The notes below the pieces were generated by a model. The model ran no database searches. It was not told the origin of the DNA and saw nothing but the letters and a program-made list of their open reading frames with translations. This document shows positions 48,438 to 57,391 of a DNA stretch of 64,000 nt, one piece after another; positions within the stretch are counted from its first letter, which is position 1; each line of letters starts with the position of its first letter. The DNA comes from FEN-1279 sp964400285 (GTDB taxonomy: Bacteria > Bacteroidota > Ignavibacteria > Tepidaquicellales > Tepidaquicellaceae): NCBI GenBank assembly GCA_964400285.1, contig CAYNTK010000004.1, positions 1 through 64,000 of the forward strand, given 5' to 3'. Position numbers and translations under genes: made by a program.

Positions 48438-48509
48438 TAGAGTTTGTAGAGTTTTTAGAGTGTATAGAGAGTATAGAGTCTTTAGATTGTATAGAGTATA
48501 TAGTGTGTA
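48438..48509. repeat. Eight-unit 9-bp tandem repeat
   Basis: TAGAGT-like units begin at 48438, 48447, 48456, 48465, 48474, 48483, 48492 and 48501, an exact 9-bp period for 72 bp. First six bases by unit: TAGAGT, TAGAGT, TAGAGT, TAGAGA, TAGAGT, TAGATT, TAGAGT, TAGTGT; the last three vary. It lies between the divergent peptidase-barrel and XRE genes. Confidence 0.85.
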
Positions 48510-48545
48510 ATCGATTAGTATATGAATAAAAAAAACGACACTTCT

Positions 48546-48580
48546 GTCATTCCAGCATGTTTTAAGCTGAAATCCAGAAA
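48546..48580. repeat. Dispersed intergenic repeat, copy 2
   Basis: GTCATTCCAGCATGTTTTAAGCTGAAATCCAGAAA matches the copy at 34461 at most positions and carries an imperfect inverted core (ATTCCAGC ... GCTGAAAT). It lies upstream of the XRE regulator gene. Confidence 0.6.
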
Positions 48581-48638
48581 TAATTGATTTTATCCCTTTT
48601 AATAGATTATCTAATTAGGTAACTTATTTAAATATGAT

Positions 48639-48944
48639 ATGAAGAACAAAAAAAATAAAATAACTACTTTCGAAGAACATTTAAATAAAGAATACGGAAA
48701 AAAGGGAACTGCACGGAGGGATAGATACGAACAAGGATATGAAGCATTTAAATTAAGTGTAATGCTTCAAGAACTAAGAAAACAGAAACAGTTAACACAG
48801 GAGCAACTTGCCGAAAAATGCGGAACTACAAAAAATTATATATCCCGAATAGAAAACGACGCTTCTGATATTCGGCTTTCGACCTTAATGAGAATAATTA
48901 AAGAGGGCTTTGGTGGGAATTTGAAATTGAGTGTAGAAATATGA
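48639..48944 (+). CDS. XRE-family regulator, HigA-like, without a visible toxin gene
   Basis: 101 residues with a long charged N-terminal arm (1-35) and an HTH of the XRE type (about 40-95, LTQEQLAEKCGTTKNYISRIEND). The arm with RRDRYEQGYEAFKLSVMLQELRKQ is typical of antitoxins in HigBA/RelE-type pairs, where the toxin gene precedes the antitoxin. No toxin-sized frame lies in the 254 bp upstream, so it seems an orphan antitoxin or a stand-alone regulator. The 9-bp repeat array upstream may be its binding site (inference). Confidence 0.85.
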   Translation: MKNKKNKITTFEEHLNKEYGKKGTARRDRYEQGYEAFKLSVMLQELRKQKQLTQEQLAEKCGTTKNYISRIENDASDIRLSTLMRIIKEGFGGNLKLSVEI

Positions 48945-48983
48945 CTGAATCAAATTTTTATTCTTATTAGTATACTTTTAACT

Positions 48984-49871
48984 TTATTTTTCAAAATTAT
49001 CATATAAAGAATATGCCTTATGAACCACCTCTAATAATAAATCTTTTCTTTTCTCAATAACATTATTTTCTTTGCATTTTTCCAAATAATCATTTGCAGA
49101 TTGAGCCAATGCGTAATAGAAGTCATATTTGTTAATAAAATTTATTCTGTGTTCGAATAAAACTTTAAATTTAAAAAATAACCAGCTTAGCTCTTTTGAA
49201 TATTTTGTGAAAACGCAGGTTATATGATGATAATTTTTTTTAAATTCATTTCTTTTTTTTATGCTTGAAGTAATTAATACATCAGCCCCACCCCACTCTT
49301 CCACATTATTAATTATATCGTTTATATTTCCTTTTCGTATTGCATCTAATATATCTACAAATTCGGATAAGAGATTTTTTTCTTGAACTGTTTTTGCAGA
49401 ATATTTTTTTAATTGGATTATGTAATCTGAAGGGAATGAGTACTCATAAGCAGCTTCAATAATTTTATTTAAATATTTTGCATTAGGTGCTATGAAATTA
49501 CTTTTATTTTTTACAACATATACCCAAGCATACTTTTTTATTTCAATCTTATCGTATTTATTAGTTGAACCTATTAAATAAACAGATTTTTTTTCTCGTA
49601 AATATGCATACGGATATCCTTCATATTTGTCCAACTTATTCAAACTTTCTTCGTTAATATTGTATAATACCCCCCAAACTTCATTTGATTTATCTGGTAT
49701 AATATCTGCAACTCCACCATTTTGTATCTCTGATTTACGAGTAAATCCAATTCTATGATTAGGTAAATATCCAATTCCAATGAATTTATAATTCTGACAT
49801 CTACACTTAAATGTTTTTTCATCCATGTTTATTCCATAAGCAAAATACAATATGTTATTTTGATTATTCAT
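48984..49871 (-). CDS. Gamma-glutamylcyclotransferase-like protein with C-terminal helical extension
   Basis: 295 residues. The first 150 form a GGCT/AIG2-like fold: YFAYGINMDEKTF matches the YxYGSNM start loop (Ser replaced by Ile), EVWGVLYNINEESLNKLDKYEGYP contains the family's core, with the catalytic Glu position in YEGYP not certain. The last 140 residues are helical and not recognised. GGCT-like enzymes make 5-oxoproline from gamma-glutamyl peptides; activity here is uncertain because of the changed loop. It is convergent with the XRE gene and upstream of the GS genes' ends. Confidence 0.75.
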   Translation of the reverse strand: MNNQNNILYFAYGINMDEKTFKCRCQNYKFIGIGYLPNHRIGFTRKSEIQNGGVADIIPDKSNEVWGVLYNINEESLNKLDKYEGYPYAYLREKKSVYLIGSTNKYDKIEIKKYAWVYVVKNKSNFIAPNAKYLNKIIEAAYEYSFPSDYIIQLKKYSAKTVQEKNLLSEFVDILDAIRKGNINDIINNVEEWGGADVLITSSIKKRNEFKKNYHHITCVFTKYSKELSWLFFKFKVLFEHRINFINKYDFYYALAQSANDYLEKCKENNVIEKRKDLLLEVVHKAYSLYDNFEK

Positions 49872-49941
49872 ATTTGTTTATGTTTGGTTCTTTTCATTTA
49901 GAATTTAATAAATGCTTTAATTTATTTTTAATTCCGCTCTT

Positions 49942-51480
49942 CTAATTCTTATGCAAATCCTTCTGCACGAGTTTATTTATGAATTTCTTTTTCGCAGAAC
50001 CCTTCAGTTTTGAAAGTTTCTTATGCAGGTGTACATCATTTTCCGCTCTTAAAGAATTTATTGTGTAATCAATTATACTCGGAGCAAAAATGTTTTCCCT
50101 CTCATATTCTGCTCTTTTCAATTGCAGTATATCCGCTGACGCAGAGCATGTCGAAGGTAAAACAGGCAAGCTCTCCAAAACTTTCTTATCTTTAAATATA
50201 TTTCCCCTTACATACAATTTATTTGCAAGCTCCAGTGATTTATCGTTTGTCAATCCCCAGTCTGCAGCTAATGTAAGCCCTGCCATTAAAAGATGTGCAT
50301 TTGCACTACCATCTGGTGTTCTAATTTCTATCGTTTGCATACTTGCAATTTCCAGTGGACTAAGATTTATTCCCGGATTAACTCTCGATGCAAGGTTGCT
50401 TGTTTTTGACCATCCAAGCGGCACTCTTATCATCGAACTTCTATTTGAATCGCTCCAGCATATTCTCGTCGGAGCTTCTTGGTCGGGTACAAGTCTTAAA
50501 TAAGATGAACTAACGGTATTTCCAAATGCTGTTAGAGTATTAGAATATCTGCATAATCCTCCAATCAATCTTCTTGCATACTCTGTTAATACACCTTCTT
50601 TATCTACCATAACATTTTTTCCGTCTTTAAAAAGTTTCATATGAACATGCATTCCATTCCCTGCATCTCCATCCTCGATTTTTGGAGCAAATGTCGCAAG
50701 CATTCCGTGCTTATATGCTATATTTCTTATTAGCCATTTAGTAAGAACTATATTATCCGCTGCTTCATCTATTGGCGTTGCAAGTAACTCTATCTCGAGC
50801 TGTTCTGCTGTCTTTCCTTTTATTTCAATACAATCGTTTTTAATATTTTCTATATAACCAACTTCATTATGGGCATATTTAACTGCTCCAACTATTTGAG
50901 TAAGTGTTTTCAGCATCTCTGCAAGCACTGTTCCAGTCTTCGAATATGGTGCAGATTCATGATACGTTTTTTGCCTTTGTGGCAAATACATTTTTACATC
51001 ATTATTATAAAATAAATAAAATTCCAGTTCACCAAGTGCATAAAGCTCGAGCCCTGTATTCTTTTTTAACAAGCGATATGCATTACCTAAAATATTATCG
51101 GGAGTAAATGGAGCTGGCTCCCCGTTTGCATTCAAAAACCTACATATAAAATCCAAACTTCCAGGATAAAATGGATTTATGAAAGCAGATTTAAACACAG
51201 GAACGATATATAAATCCGATAATCCTGTATCTATTAATCCCTTGAAAAGTGAAGAACCGTCAGCTCTTTCTCCTTCTGTTAATACTATTTCTGCATTGAT
51301 TTTTGCAGGAATAGGTATTTTTAACTCTTTGAACTTTCCATCTAATGCGGTATAGTGAAAAGTAATTCTTTCGATTTGTTTTTCTTCGATTACTTTCAGT
51401 AAATCTTCGCGTGTGAATTCTTCTCTCGGTTTATTGAGAAAAGCACACAATGGATTTGTTAGTGCGTAGTTGTATGACAT
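49942..51480 (-). CDS. Divergent glutamine synthetase family protein
   Basis: 512 residues. GS fold with ADGSSLF, the Glu in GELEFYLF, HNEV for metal, GNGMHVHMKLF and RLVPDQEAPTRI...SNRSSMIRVP for ATP and glutamate, so the active site looks mostly complete. Between HNEV and the usual GQxEI (here EQLEIEL) there is an insert of about 18 residues (GYIENIKNDCIEIKGK). Second of two adjacent GS genes, 103 bp after glnA and in the same direction. It could make gamma-glutamyl amides other than glutamine; the substrate is open. Confidence 0.85.
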   Translation of the reverse strand: MSYNYALTNPLCAFLNKPREEFTREDLLKVIEEKQIERITFHYTALDGKFKELKIPIPAKINAEIVLTEGERADGSSLFKGLIDTGLSDLYIVPVFKSAFINPFYPGSLDFICRFLNANGEPAPFTPDNILGNAYRLLKKNTGLELYALGELEFYLFYNNDVKMYLPQRQKTYHESAPYSKTGTVLAEMLKTLTQIVGAVKYAHNEVGYIENIKNDCIEIKGKTAEQLEIELLATPIDEAADNIVLTKWLIRNIAYKHGMLATFAPKIEDGDAGNGMHVHMKLFKDGKNVMVDKEGVLTEYARRLIGGLCRYSNTLTAFGNTVSSSYLRLVPDQEAPTRICWSDSNRSSMIRVPLGWSKTSNLASRVNPGINLSPLEIASMQTIEIRTPDGSANAHLLMAGLTLAADWGLTNDKSLELANKLYVRGNIFKDKKVLESLPVLPSTCSASADILQLKRAEYERENIFAPSIIDYTINSLRAENDVHLHKKLSKLKGSAKKKFINKLVQKDLHKN

Positions 51481-51583
51481 ATCAATAACTTTTAATTTTT
51501 TTCATAACAATTTTTAAAATAATTTTTATTCTGTTTGTTTTTGCTGTCCCCTGTTCTATATGGAACACCAATAACAAAATTTA

Positions 51584-53035
51584 TTACACTTCATAATACA
51601 AATGGAACTCATACGGATGTGGTCTCAATTGTACCTCTTTTATCTCTTTTGTCATTTTATATTCAATCCAAGTCTTTATCAATTCATCTGTAAATACTCC
51701 ACCCTGCTTCAAATATTCATTATCATTTTCAAAATTATGTAAAGCTATCTCGAGACTTTCCGGAGCTTGCTTTATTTTCTTATGTTCATCTGTACTTAAA
51801 TGATATATATCTTTGTCTATCGGCTCTCCCGGCTCTATCTTATTTATTATCCCGTCCAATCCTGCTAATAGCATTGCTGAAAAAGCTAAATATGGATTTG
51901 CCGTCCCGTCAGGACACCTGAATTCTATTCTCTTTGCTTTTGGACTATCCGAATACATCGGAATTCTTACTGCAGCACTTCGATTACTCATTGAATAAAC
52001 TAAATTTACAGGTGCTTCGTATCCCGGAACTAATCTCTTATATGAATTTGTAGTCGGATTTGTAAGTGCAAGTATCGAAGGTGCATGTTTCAAAATCCCA
52101 CCAATAAAATACAATCCCATTTCACTAAGTCCCGCATATTTATCACCTGCAAATAATGGTTTTTTATCCTTCCATAAACTTATATGAGTATGCATTCCAC
52201 TTCCATTATCTCCAAAAATCGGTTTTGGCATAAATGTAGCCGTTTTACCAACCTCACGAGCTGTGTTTTTTACAATGTATTTAAACATCTGAAGATTATC
52301 GCAGCAGTTTAACATCGGGCAGTATTTAAAATCTATCTCTGCTTGTCCTGCTGTTGCTACTTCATGATGTTGCATCTCTACCTCTATTCCTACTTCCAGC
52401 AAATGTTGAACCATTATATTTCTTAAATCATTTGTCGAATCCGATGGAGGAACAGGAAAATACCCTTCTTTAATTCTTATTTTATGACCTAAATTTGCTT
52501 CCTGCTCACTTCCTGTATTCCAAAATCCTTCCCGCGAATCTATTCTATACCAACTCGAATATTCATTTACATTATACGCTACGTGGTCTAAAATAAAAAA
52601 CTCTGCCTCTGGTCCAAAATATGCCGTATCGGCTATTCCTGTCGATATTAAATAATCTATTGCTCTTTTTGCTATTACCCTCGGGTCATGGTCATAATAT
52701 ACCTTTTTTATCGGGTCCATTATATCGCATAACATTATCATTGTTTTTGTTTTCATAAATGGGTCTATACGTGCAGTTGATGGGTCGGGTATGGCTATCA
52801 TATCCGATTCATTTATAGCTCTCCATCCCCTTATCGAAGAACCATCAAAACCAAATCCTTCATAAAAATGTTCTTGCTTCAAGTTTGATACAGGAACTGA
52901 AAAATGTTGCCATTGACCCGGTAAATCGGTAAATCTCAGGTCAATCATCTTTATCTCTTTTTCTTTTATAAGTTTAAATACATCATTTATTTTCTTTAGT
53001 TTCTCTTTTTGCTCCTCGATAGGGTTTTTTTCCAT
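51584..53035 (-). CDS. glnA: Glutamine synthetase, type I
   Basis: 483 residues. FDGSSIRGW, the metal ligands in GPEAEFF and HHEVATAGQAEIDF, NGSGMHTHISLW, RLVPGYEAPVNLVYS and RCPDGTANPY are all canonical. A Tyr sits in DKDIYHLSTDE at the place of the adenylylated Tyr (E. coli context LYDLPPE), so control by adenylylation is possible. It makes glutamine from glutamate, ammonia and ATP. It is divergent from the FNR-like gene at 53254 with 218 bp between starts. Confidence 0.95.
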   Translation of the reverse strand: MEKNPIEEQKEKLKKINDVFKLIKEKEIKMIDLRFTDLPGQWQHFSVPVSNLKQEHFYEGFGFDGSSIRGWRAINESDMIAIPDPSTARIDPFMKTKTMIMLCDIMDPIKKVYYDHDPRVIAKRAIDYLISTGIADTAYFGPEAEFFILDHVAYNVNEYSSWYRIDSREGFWNTGSEQEANLGHKIRIKEGYFPVPPSDSTNDLRNIMVQHLLEVGIEVEMQHHEVATAGQAEIDFKYCPMLNCCDNLQMFKYIVKNTAREVGKTATFMPKPIFGDNGSGMHTHISLWKDKKPLFAGDKYAGLSEMGLYFIGGILKHAPSILALTNPTTNSYKRLVPGYEAPVNLVYSMSNRSAAVRIPMYSDSPKAKRIEFRCPDGTANPYLAFSAMLLAGLDGIINKIEPGEPIDKDIYHLSTDEHKKIKQAPESLEIALHNFENDNEYLKQGGVFTDELIKTWIEYKMTKEIKEVQLRPHPYEFHLYYEV

Positions 53036-53253
53036 TATTTATTTGTTTTTATAATTTTTAAAAATCTTATTTCTTTGGATAAATTATTTTATTTTGCTTA
53101 AAAGAACTTAAAAATACGAAATTTTATATATATTTTATATGCAATGCAATTTTATGACATTTATCAGTTTTTTATATAATCTGAATCATTCAAAATTTTA
53201 ATTAAAAAACGTATTTTTACAAATATGTTTTATTAATATTAAGTCTCCCAAAA

Positions 53254-53697
53254 GTGAACTGCATAAATTGTAAAAATAGAAATTGTTTTATTTTAAACAA
53301 TTTCTCGACCAAACAAATTTCCGAAATTAGCAAAATTAAAAAAGTAGAGAAATTTAAAAAAGGTCAATACCTTTATAAAAAAGGCAACAATCCGAAGTAT
53401 GCCTATATTCTATTAGAAGGATGTCTCGAAATTATTAACAAAGATAAAAATGGTGGTAAAAAAGATTTTTATTTTGTCGAACCCGGCGAATTATTTGGTT
53501 ATCGTTCTCTTTTAACTGAAGAGAATCATAAAACCTCTGCTAAAATATATCAGAACTCTAAAATCTGTGTTATTAACAAAGATGATTTTTTTGAACTCTT
53601 TGTTATGAATAAAGGTATTGCTAAAAAATTTATTAAATTTATTTCAGACCAACTCAAAAGAAGACAAAAAAAACTCGAAGAGAGAACAAACTTTTAA
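53254..53697 (+). CDS. FNR/CRP-like sensor domain without a DNA-binding HTH
   Basis: 147 residues from GTG. A cyclic-nucleotide-binding-type barrel (about 25-120, GQYLYKKGNNPKYAYILLEGCLEI ... PGELFGYRSLL) and the dimer helix follow a Cys-rich start (MNCINCKNRNC, Cys at 3, 6 and 11), similar to the Fe-S or redox Cys of FNR. The usual 70-residue C-terminal HTH is absent, and a stop comes right after the dimer helix, so it cannot bind DNA in the ordinary way. It lies 33 bp before PFOR and in the same direction, so it may sense redox state for that enzyme or compete with full-length relatives as a dimer. Confidence 0.8.
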   Translation: MNCINCKNRNCFILNNFSTKQISEISKIKKVEKFKKGQYLYKKGNNPKYAYILLEGCLEIINKDKNGGKKDFYFVEPGELFGYRSLLTEENHKTSAKIYQNSKICVINKDDFFELFVMNKGIAKKFIKFISDQLKRRQKKLEERTNF

Positions 53698-53730
53698 TTC
53701 AATATTTTAAATAACATAATTAATTATTTT

Positions 53731-56700
53731 ATGCAAAGAAAAAAAGTTACAATTGACGGAAACGAAGCTGCCGCGTATGTGGCACATCAGACGAATGAAG
53801 TGATTGCTATTTATCCGATAACACCCTCTTCTCCTATGGGTGAATTATCTGATGCGTGGTCAGCTGTCAATAAAAAAAACATCTGGGGAACAATTCCCGT
53901 TGTTGCAGAATTGCAAAGTGAAGGTGGTGCTTCTGGTGCTGTTCACGGTGCTTTACAAAGTGGCTCGCTTACTACCACTTTCACTGCATCTCAAGGTTTA
54001 CTCCTGATGATTCCCAATATGTTTAAAATTGCTGGCGAACTTACTTCCACAGTTTTTCACGTTACCGCACGTTCTTTATCCTGCCAAGCTCTTTCTATTT
54101 TTGGTGACCATAGTGACGTTATGGCTACTCGACAAACTGGCTTTGCTCTTATTTGTTCTGGTTCGGTTCAAGAAGTAATGGATTTTGCTCTGATTGCACA
54201 AAGAGCTACCCTTGCTTCCCGTGTCCCATTTTTACATTTTTTTGATGGTTTTAGAACTTCTCACGAAGTTATGAAGATTGAACAACTTACTGTCGAGGAT
54301 TTAAAAGCAATGATTGATGATAATATGGTCAAAGAACATCGGAAACGAGCTATGACTCCCGATAATCCTTTCATTAGAGGAACTGCACAAAACCCTGACG
54401 TTTATTTCCAAGGTAGAGAAACAGTTAATAAATTTTATCTTGCTTGCCCCGATAAGGTAAAAGAGGCTATGAATAAATTTGCCGAAATTACTGGAAGAAA
54501 ATATAATCTTTTCGATTTCTTTGGTGCTCCCGATGCCGAAAGAATAATTATCCTTATGGGTTCAGGTGCAGAAACTGCTGAAGAAACTGTGAATTATCTC
54601 GTCGGTAAAGGCGAAAAAATCGGGATGGTTAAAGTTAGACTCTTTAGACCTTTTTCAGTAAAAGATTTCATTAATGCTATCCCTAAGTCTGTTAAAGATA
54701 TTGCAGTTCTCGATAGAACTAAAGAACCAGGAAGTATTGGTGAACCGCTTTATCAGGATGTTGTTACAGCTTTAAACGAAGACCTTGCAGGGAAAAATCC
54801 AAGATTTGATAAAATACCAAGAATTATTGGTGGTAGATATGGATTATCATCGAAAGAATTTACTCCTGCTATGGTTAAAGCAGTATTCGATGAATTAAAA
54901 AAATCTGAACCTAAAAATCATTTTACTGTTGGTATTAATGATGATGTCACTTTTACTAGTCTTGAGTATGATAAGAATTTTAATATAATTGAAGAAGGAC
55001 AGGTGTGTGCATTATTCTATGGTCTCGGTGCTGATGGAACTGTTGGTGCAAATAAAAATTCTATCAAAATTATTGGCGAGGAAACCGATAACTACGCTCA
55101 AGGATATTTTGTCTATGACTCGAAAAAATCAGGAACGACAACAGTTTCGCATTTAAGGTTTGGTAAAAAGCCTATTAAATCAACATATCTTATTACAAAA
55201 GCTGATTTTATCGGCTGTCATTTTTTTGGTATGCTTGAAAAATTCGATATTCTTAAAAACATAAAAGATAGTGGAACATTCCTTTTAAATACTCCTTATT
55301 CACGTGAAGATACTTTAAAAAATATTCCAAGAAGAGTTGCTCAGCAGATACTTGATAAAAAATTAAACTTTTATATTATTGACGGTTTTACTGTTGCAAA
55401 AGAAACTGGTATGGGCTCGAGAGTAAATACCATTATGCAAACTTGCTTCTTTGCTATTTCTGGTGTTCTTCCAAAAGATGAAGCAATTGCAAAAATTAAA
55501 GAATCTATTAAAAAAACTTATGGAGCTAAGGGTGATGAAATCGTAAAAATGAATTATAATGCTGTGGATAAGACTCTCGATAACTTACATAAAATTGAAT
55601 TATCTGAAGTTAAACTCACTTCCGTCGAAATTCCTCCTATCGTATCAGATAAAGCTCCCGCTTATGTTAAGGAAACTCTTGCAACAATTATGGAAGGTCG
55701 GGGTGATGAAGTCCCTGTTAGCCAAATGCCTGTTGATGGAACTTTCCCTTCGGCTACTACTCAATGGGAAAAAAGAAATATCGCTCTCGAAGTTCCCGTA
55801 TGGGATCCCGAATGGTGTATCCAATGTGGTAAGTGTGCTATGATTTGTCCGCACGCTTCAATTAGAATTAAAGCTTACGATGAAAAATTATTGAAAGATG
55901 CTCCACCAACATTTAAACATATGCCCGCAAAAGGAAAAGAGTTCGAACCCGGAACTGCTTACACAATTCAGGTTGCGGTTGAAGATTGTACTGGTTGCGG
56001 TTTATGTGTTGAAATCTGTCCAGCTAAAAATAAAAAAGAAACGAAACTTAAAGCCCTTAATATGGCCGACCAGATCCCGCTTCGTGAGCAAGAAAGAACT
56101 AATTTTGAATTCTTCTTCGAAAAACTCCCAGAATTTGATAGAGGAAAAGTTAATATCGGAACAGTTAAAGGTAGTCAGTTCTTGCAACCACTTTTTGAAT
56201 TCTCTGGTGCTTGCACTGGTTGCGGTGAAACTCCTTATGTTAAACTCGTTTCACAGCTTTTCGGTGATAGGGCAATTGTTGCAAATGCTACTGGTTGTTC
56301 TTCTATTTATGGTGGTAACCTACCTACTACACCTTGGTCTAAAAATAAAGATGGCAGAGGTCCCGCTTGGAGCAATTCTTTGTTTGAAGATAATGCTGAA
56401 TTCGGTTTCGGTATGAGACTTTCAATTGATAAGCATAATGAATTTGCAAAAGAACTTATTATTAAATTAAAAAGCCATATAGGTGAAGCCTTTGCTAACG
56501 AAATTCTTAATGCTGACCAGAATAACGAAGCTGGAATTCAACAGCAAAGAGATAGAATTGAAAAACTTAAAAATATTTTAAAAAATATCAAAACATCTGA
56601 ATCGGAAAATCTATTGAGCATTGCCGATTATCTCGTGAAAAAATCTGTCTGGATTATTGGTGGTGATGGTTGGGCTTATGATATCGGTTATGGTGGCCTT

Positions 56701-57282
56701 GACCATATTCTTGCTTCTGGTAAAAATGTTAATATTCTTGTCCTCGATACTGAAGTTTATTCTAATACAGGTGGTCAGATGTCTAAAGCTACTGGTCTCG
56801 CAGCTGTTGCTAAATTTGCCGCTTCGGGTAAACCAGTTCCCAAAAAAGACCTCGCTCTGATGGCTACTAATTATGAAAATGTTTACGTTGCAAAAGTTGC
56901 TATGGGTGCAAACGATTTACAATGCTTGAGGGCATTTCTCGAAGCTGAAGCTTATGACGGTCCCTCTATTATTGTTGCTTATTGTCATTGTATCGCTCAC
57001 GGTATTAATATGCAAAAAGCACTCGAAAACCAGAAAGCCGCTGTAGATTGTGCCTATTGGACATTATTCAGACGCAATCCCGATTTGGTAAAAGAAGGTA
57101 AGAATCCATTTAAACTCGATTCTGGTGCACCTAAAATTAAATTCAAGGATTATGCTTATATGGAAACAAGGTACAAGATGTTGACAAAATCACATCCCGA
57201 CCACGCAAAGGAATTAATCGAACTTGCACAAAAAGCGGTTGATGAAAACTGGAAGATTTATCAAAAACTTGCAACAGACTAA
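53731..57282 (+). CDS. nifJ: Pyruvate:ferredoxin (flavodoxin) oxidoreductase
   Basis: 1183 residues, the single-chain homodimer form. Domains in order: pyruvate-binding (YPITPSSPMGE start), domain II/III gamma part, two ferredoxin-type clusters (CIQCGKCAMICP from residue 696; CTGCGLCVEICP from 753), and a TPP domain with proximal-cluster Cys (ACTGCGET from about 827) and GGDGWAYDIGYGG (from about 977) with NTGGQ. It splits pyruvate and CoA to acetyl-CoA, CO2 and reduced ferredoxin (or the reverse), in the cytoplasm and best without oxygen. Confidence 0.96.
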   Translation: MQRKKVTIDGNEAAAYVAHQTNEVIAIYPITPSSPMGELSDAWSAVNKKNIWGTIPVVAELQSEGGASGAVHGALQSGSLTTTFTASQGLLLMIPNMFKIAGELTSTVFHVTARSLSCQALSIFGDHSDVMATRQTGFALICSGSVQEVMDFALIAQRATLASRVPFLHFFDGFRTSHEVMKIEQLTVEDLKAMIDDNMVKEHRKRAMTPDNPFIRGTAQNPDVYFQGRETVNKFYLACPDKVKEAMNKFAEITGRKYNLFDFFGAPDAERIIILMGSGAETAEETVNYLVGKGEKIGMVKVRLFRPFSVKDFINAIPKSVKDIAVLDRTKEPGSIGEPLYQDVVTALNEDLAGKNPRFDKIPRIIGGRYGLSSKEFTPAMVKAVFDELKKSEPKNHFTVGINDDVTFTSLEYDKNFNIIEEGQVCALFYGLGADGTVGANKNSIKIIGEETDNYAQGYFVYDSKKSGTTTVSHLRFGKKPIKSTYLITKADFIGCHFFGMLEKFDILKNIKDSGTFLLNTPYSREDTLKNIPRRVAQQILDKKLNFYIIDGFTVAKETGMGSRVNTIMQTCFFAISGVLPKDEAIAKIKESIKKTYGAKGDEIVKMNYNAVDKTLDNLHKIELSEVKLTSVEIPPIVSDKAPAYVKETLATIMEGRGDEVPVSQMPVDGTFPSATTQWEKRNIALEVPVWDPEWCIQCGKCAMICPHASIRIKAYDEKLLKDAPPTFKHMPAKGKEFEPGTAYTIQVAVEDCTGCGLCVEICPAKNKKETKLKALNMADQIPLREQERTNFEFFFEKLPEFDRGKVNIGTVKGSQFLQPLFEFSGACTGCGETPYVKLVSQLFGDRAIVANATGCSSIYGGNLPTTPWSKNKDGRGPAWSNSLFEDNAEFGFGMRLSIDKHNEFAKELIIKLKSHIGEAFANEILNADQNNEAGIQQQRDRIEKLKNILKNIKTSESENLLSIADYLVKKSVWIIGGDGWAYDIGYGGLDHILASGKNVNILVLDTEVYSNTGGQMSKATGLAAVAKFAASGKPVPKKDLALMATNYENVYVAKVAMGANDLQCLRAFLEAEAYDGPSIIVAYCHCIAHGINMQKALENQKAAVDCAYWTLFRRNPDLVKEGKNPFKLDSGAPKIKFKDYAYMETRYKMLTKSHPDHAKELIELAQKAVDENWKIYQKLATD

Positions 57283-57303
57283 ATGAAATTTTAATGATAA
57301 ATA

Positions 57304-57335
57304 TCTCGTTCCTAATCAGGTGATTAGGAACGAGA
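57304..57335. repeat. REP-like palindrome before the DHOD-like gene
   Basis: TCTCGTTCCTAATCA and TGATTAGGAACGAGA are perfect 15-bp arms with a 2-nt centre. It lies 21 bp after the PFOR stop and 56 bp before the next gene. The outer six to seven bases (TCTCGTT/AACGAGA) equal those of the palindrome at 58402, so both belong to one family; the shape is REP-like. It may also end or stabilise the PFOR message. Confidence 0.85.
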
Positions 57336-57391
57336 ATAAAAATAATTTTCTAATTTTAATTTTTAATCTTTAATTTTTAAATTTTTATAAT

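Noticed and set aside
48438..48509. CRISPR array
   Set aside because: The unit is 9 bp with no spacers, and no cas genes are in the window.
48385..48638. HigB/RelE toxin gene before the XRE regulator
   Set aside because: No frame of toxin size on the plus strand; the gap holds repeats only.
55898..56416. 172-codon plus frame inside PFOR
   Set aside because: It is a second frame of the conserved PFOR coding sequence and encodes a Leu/Val-rich artefact.
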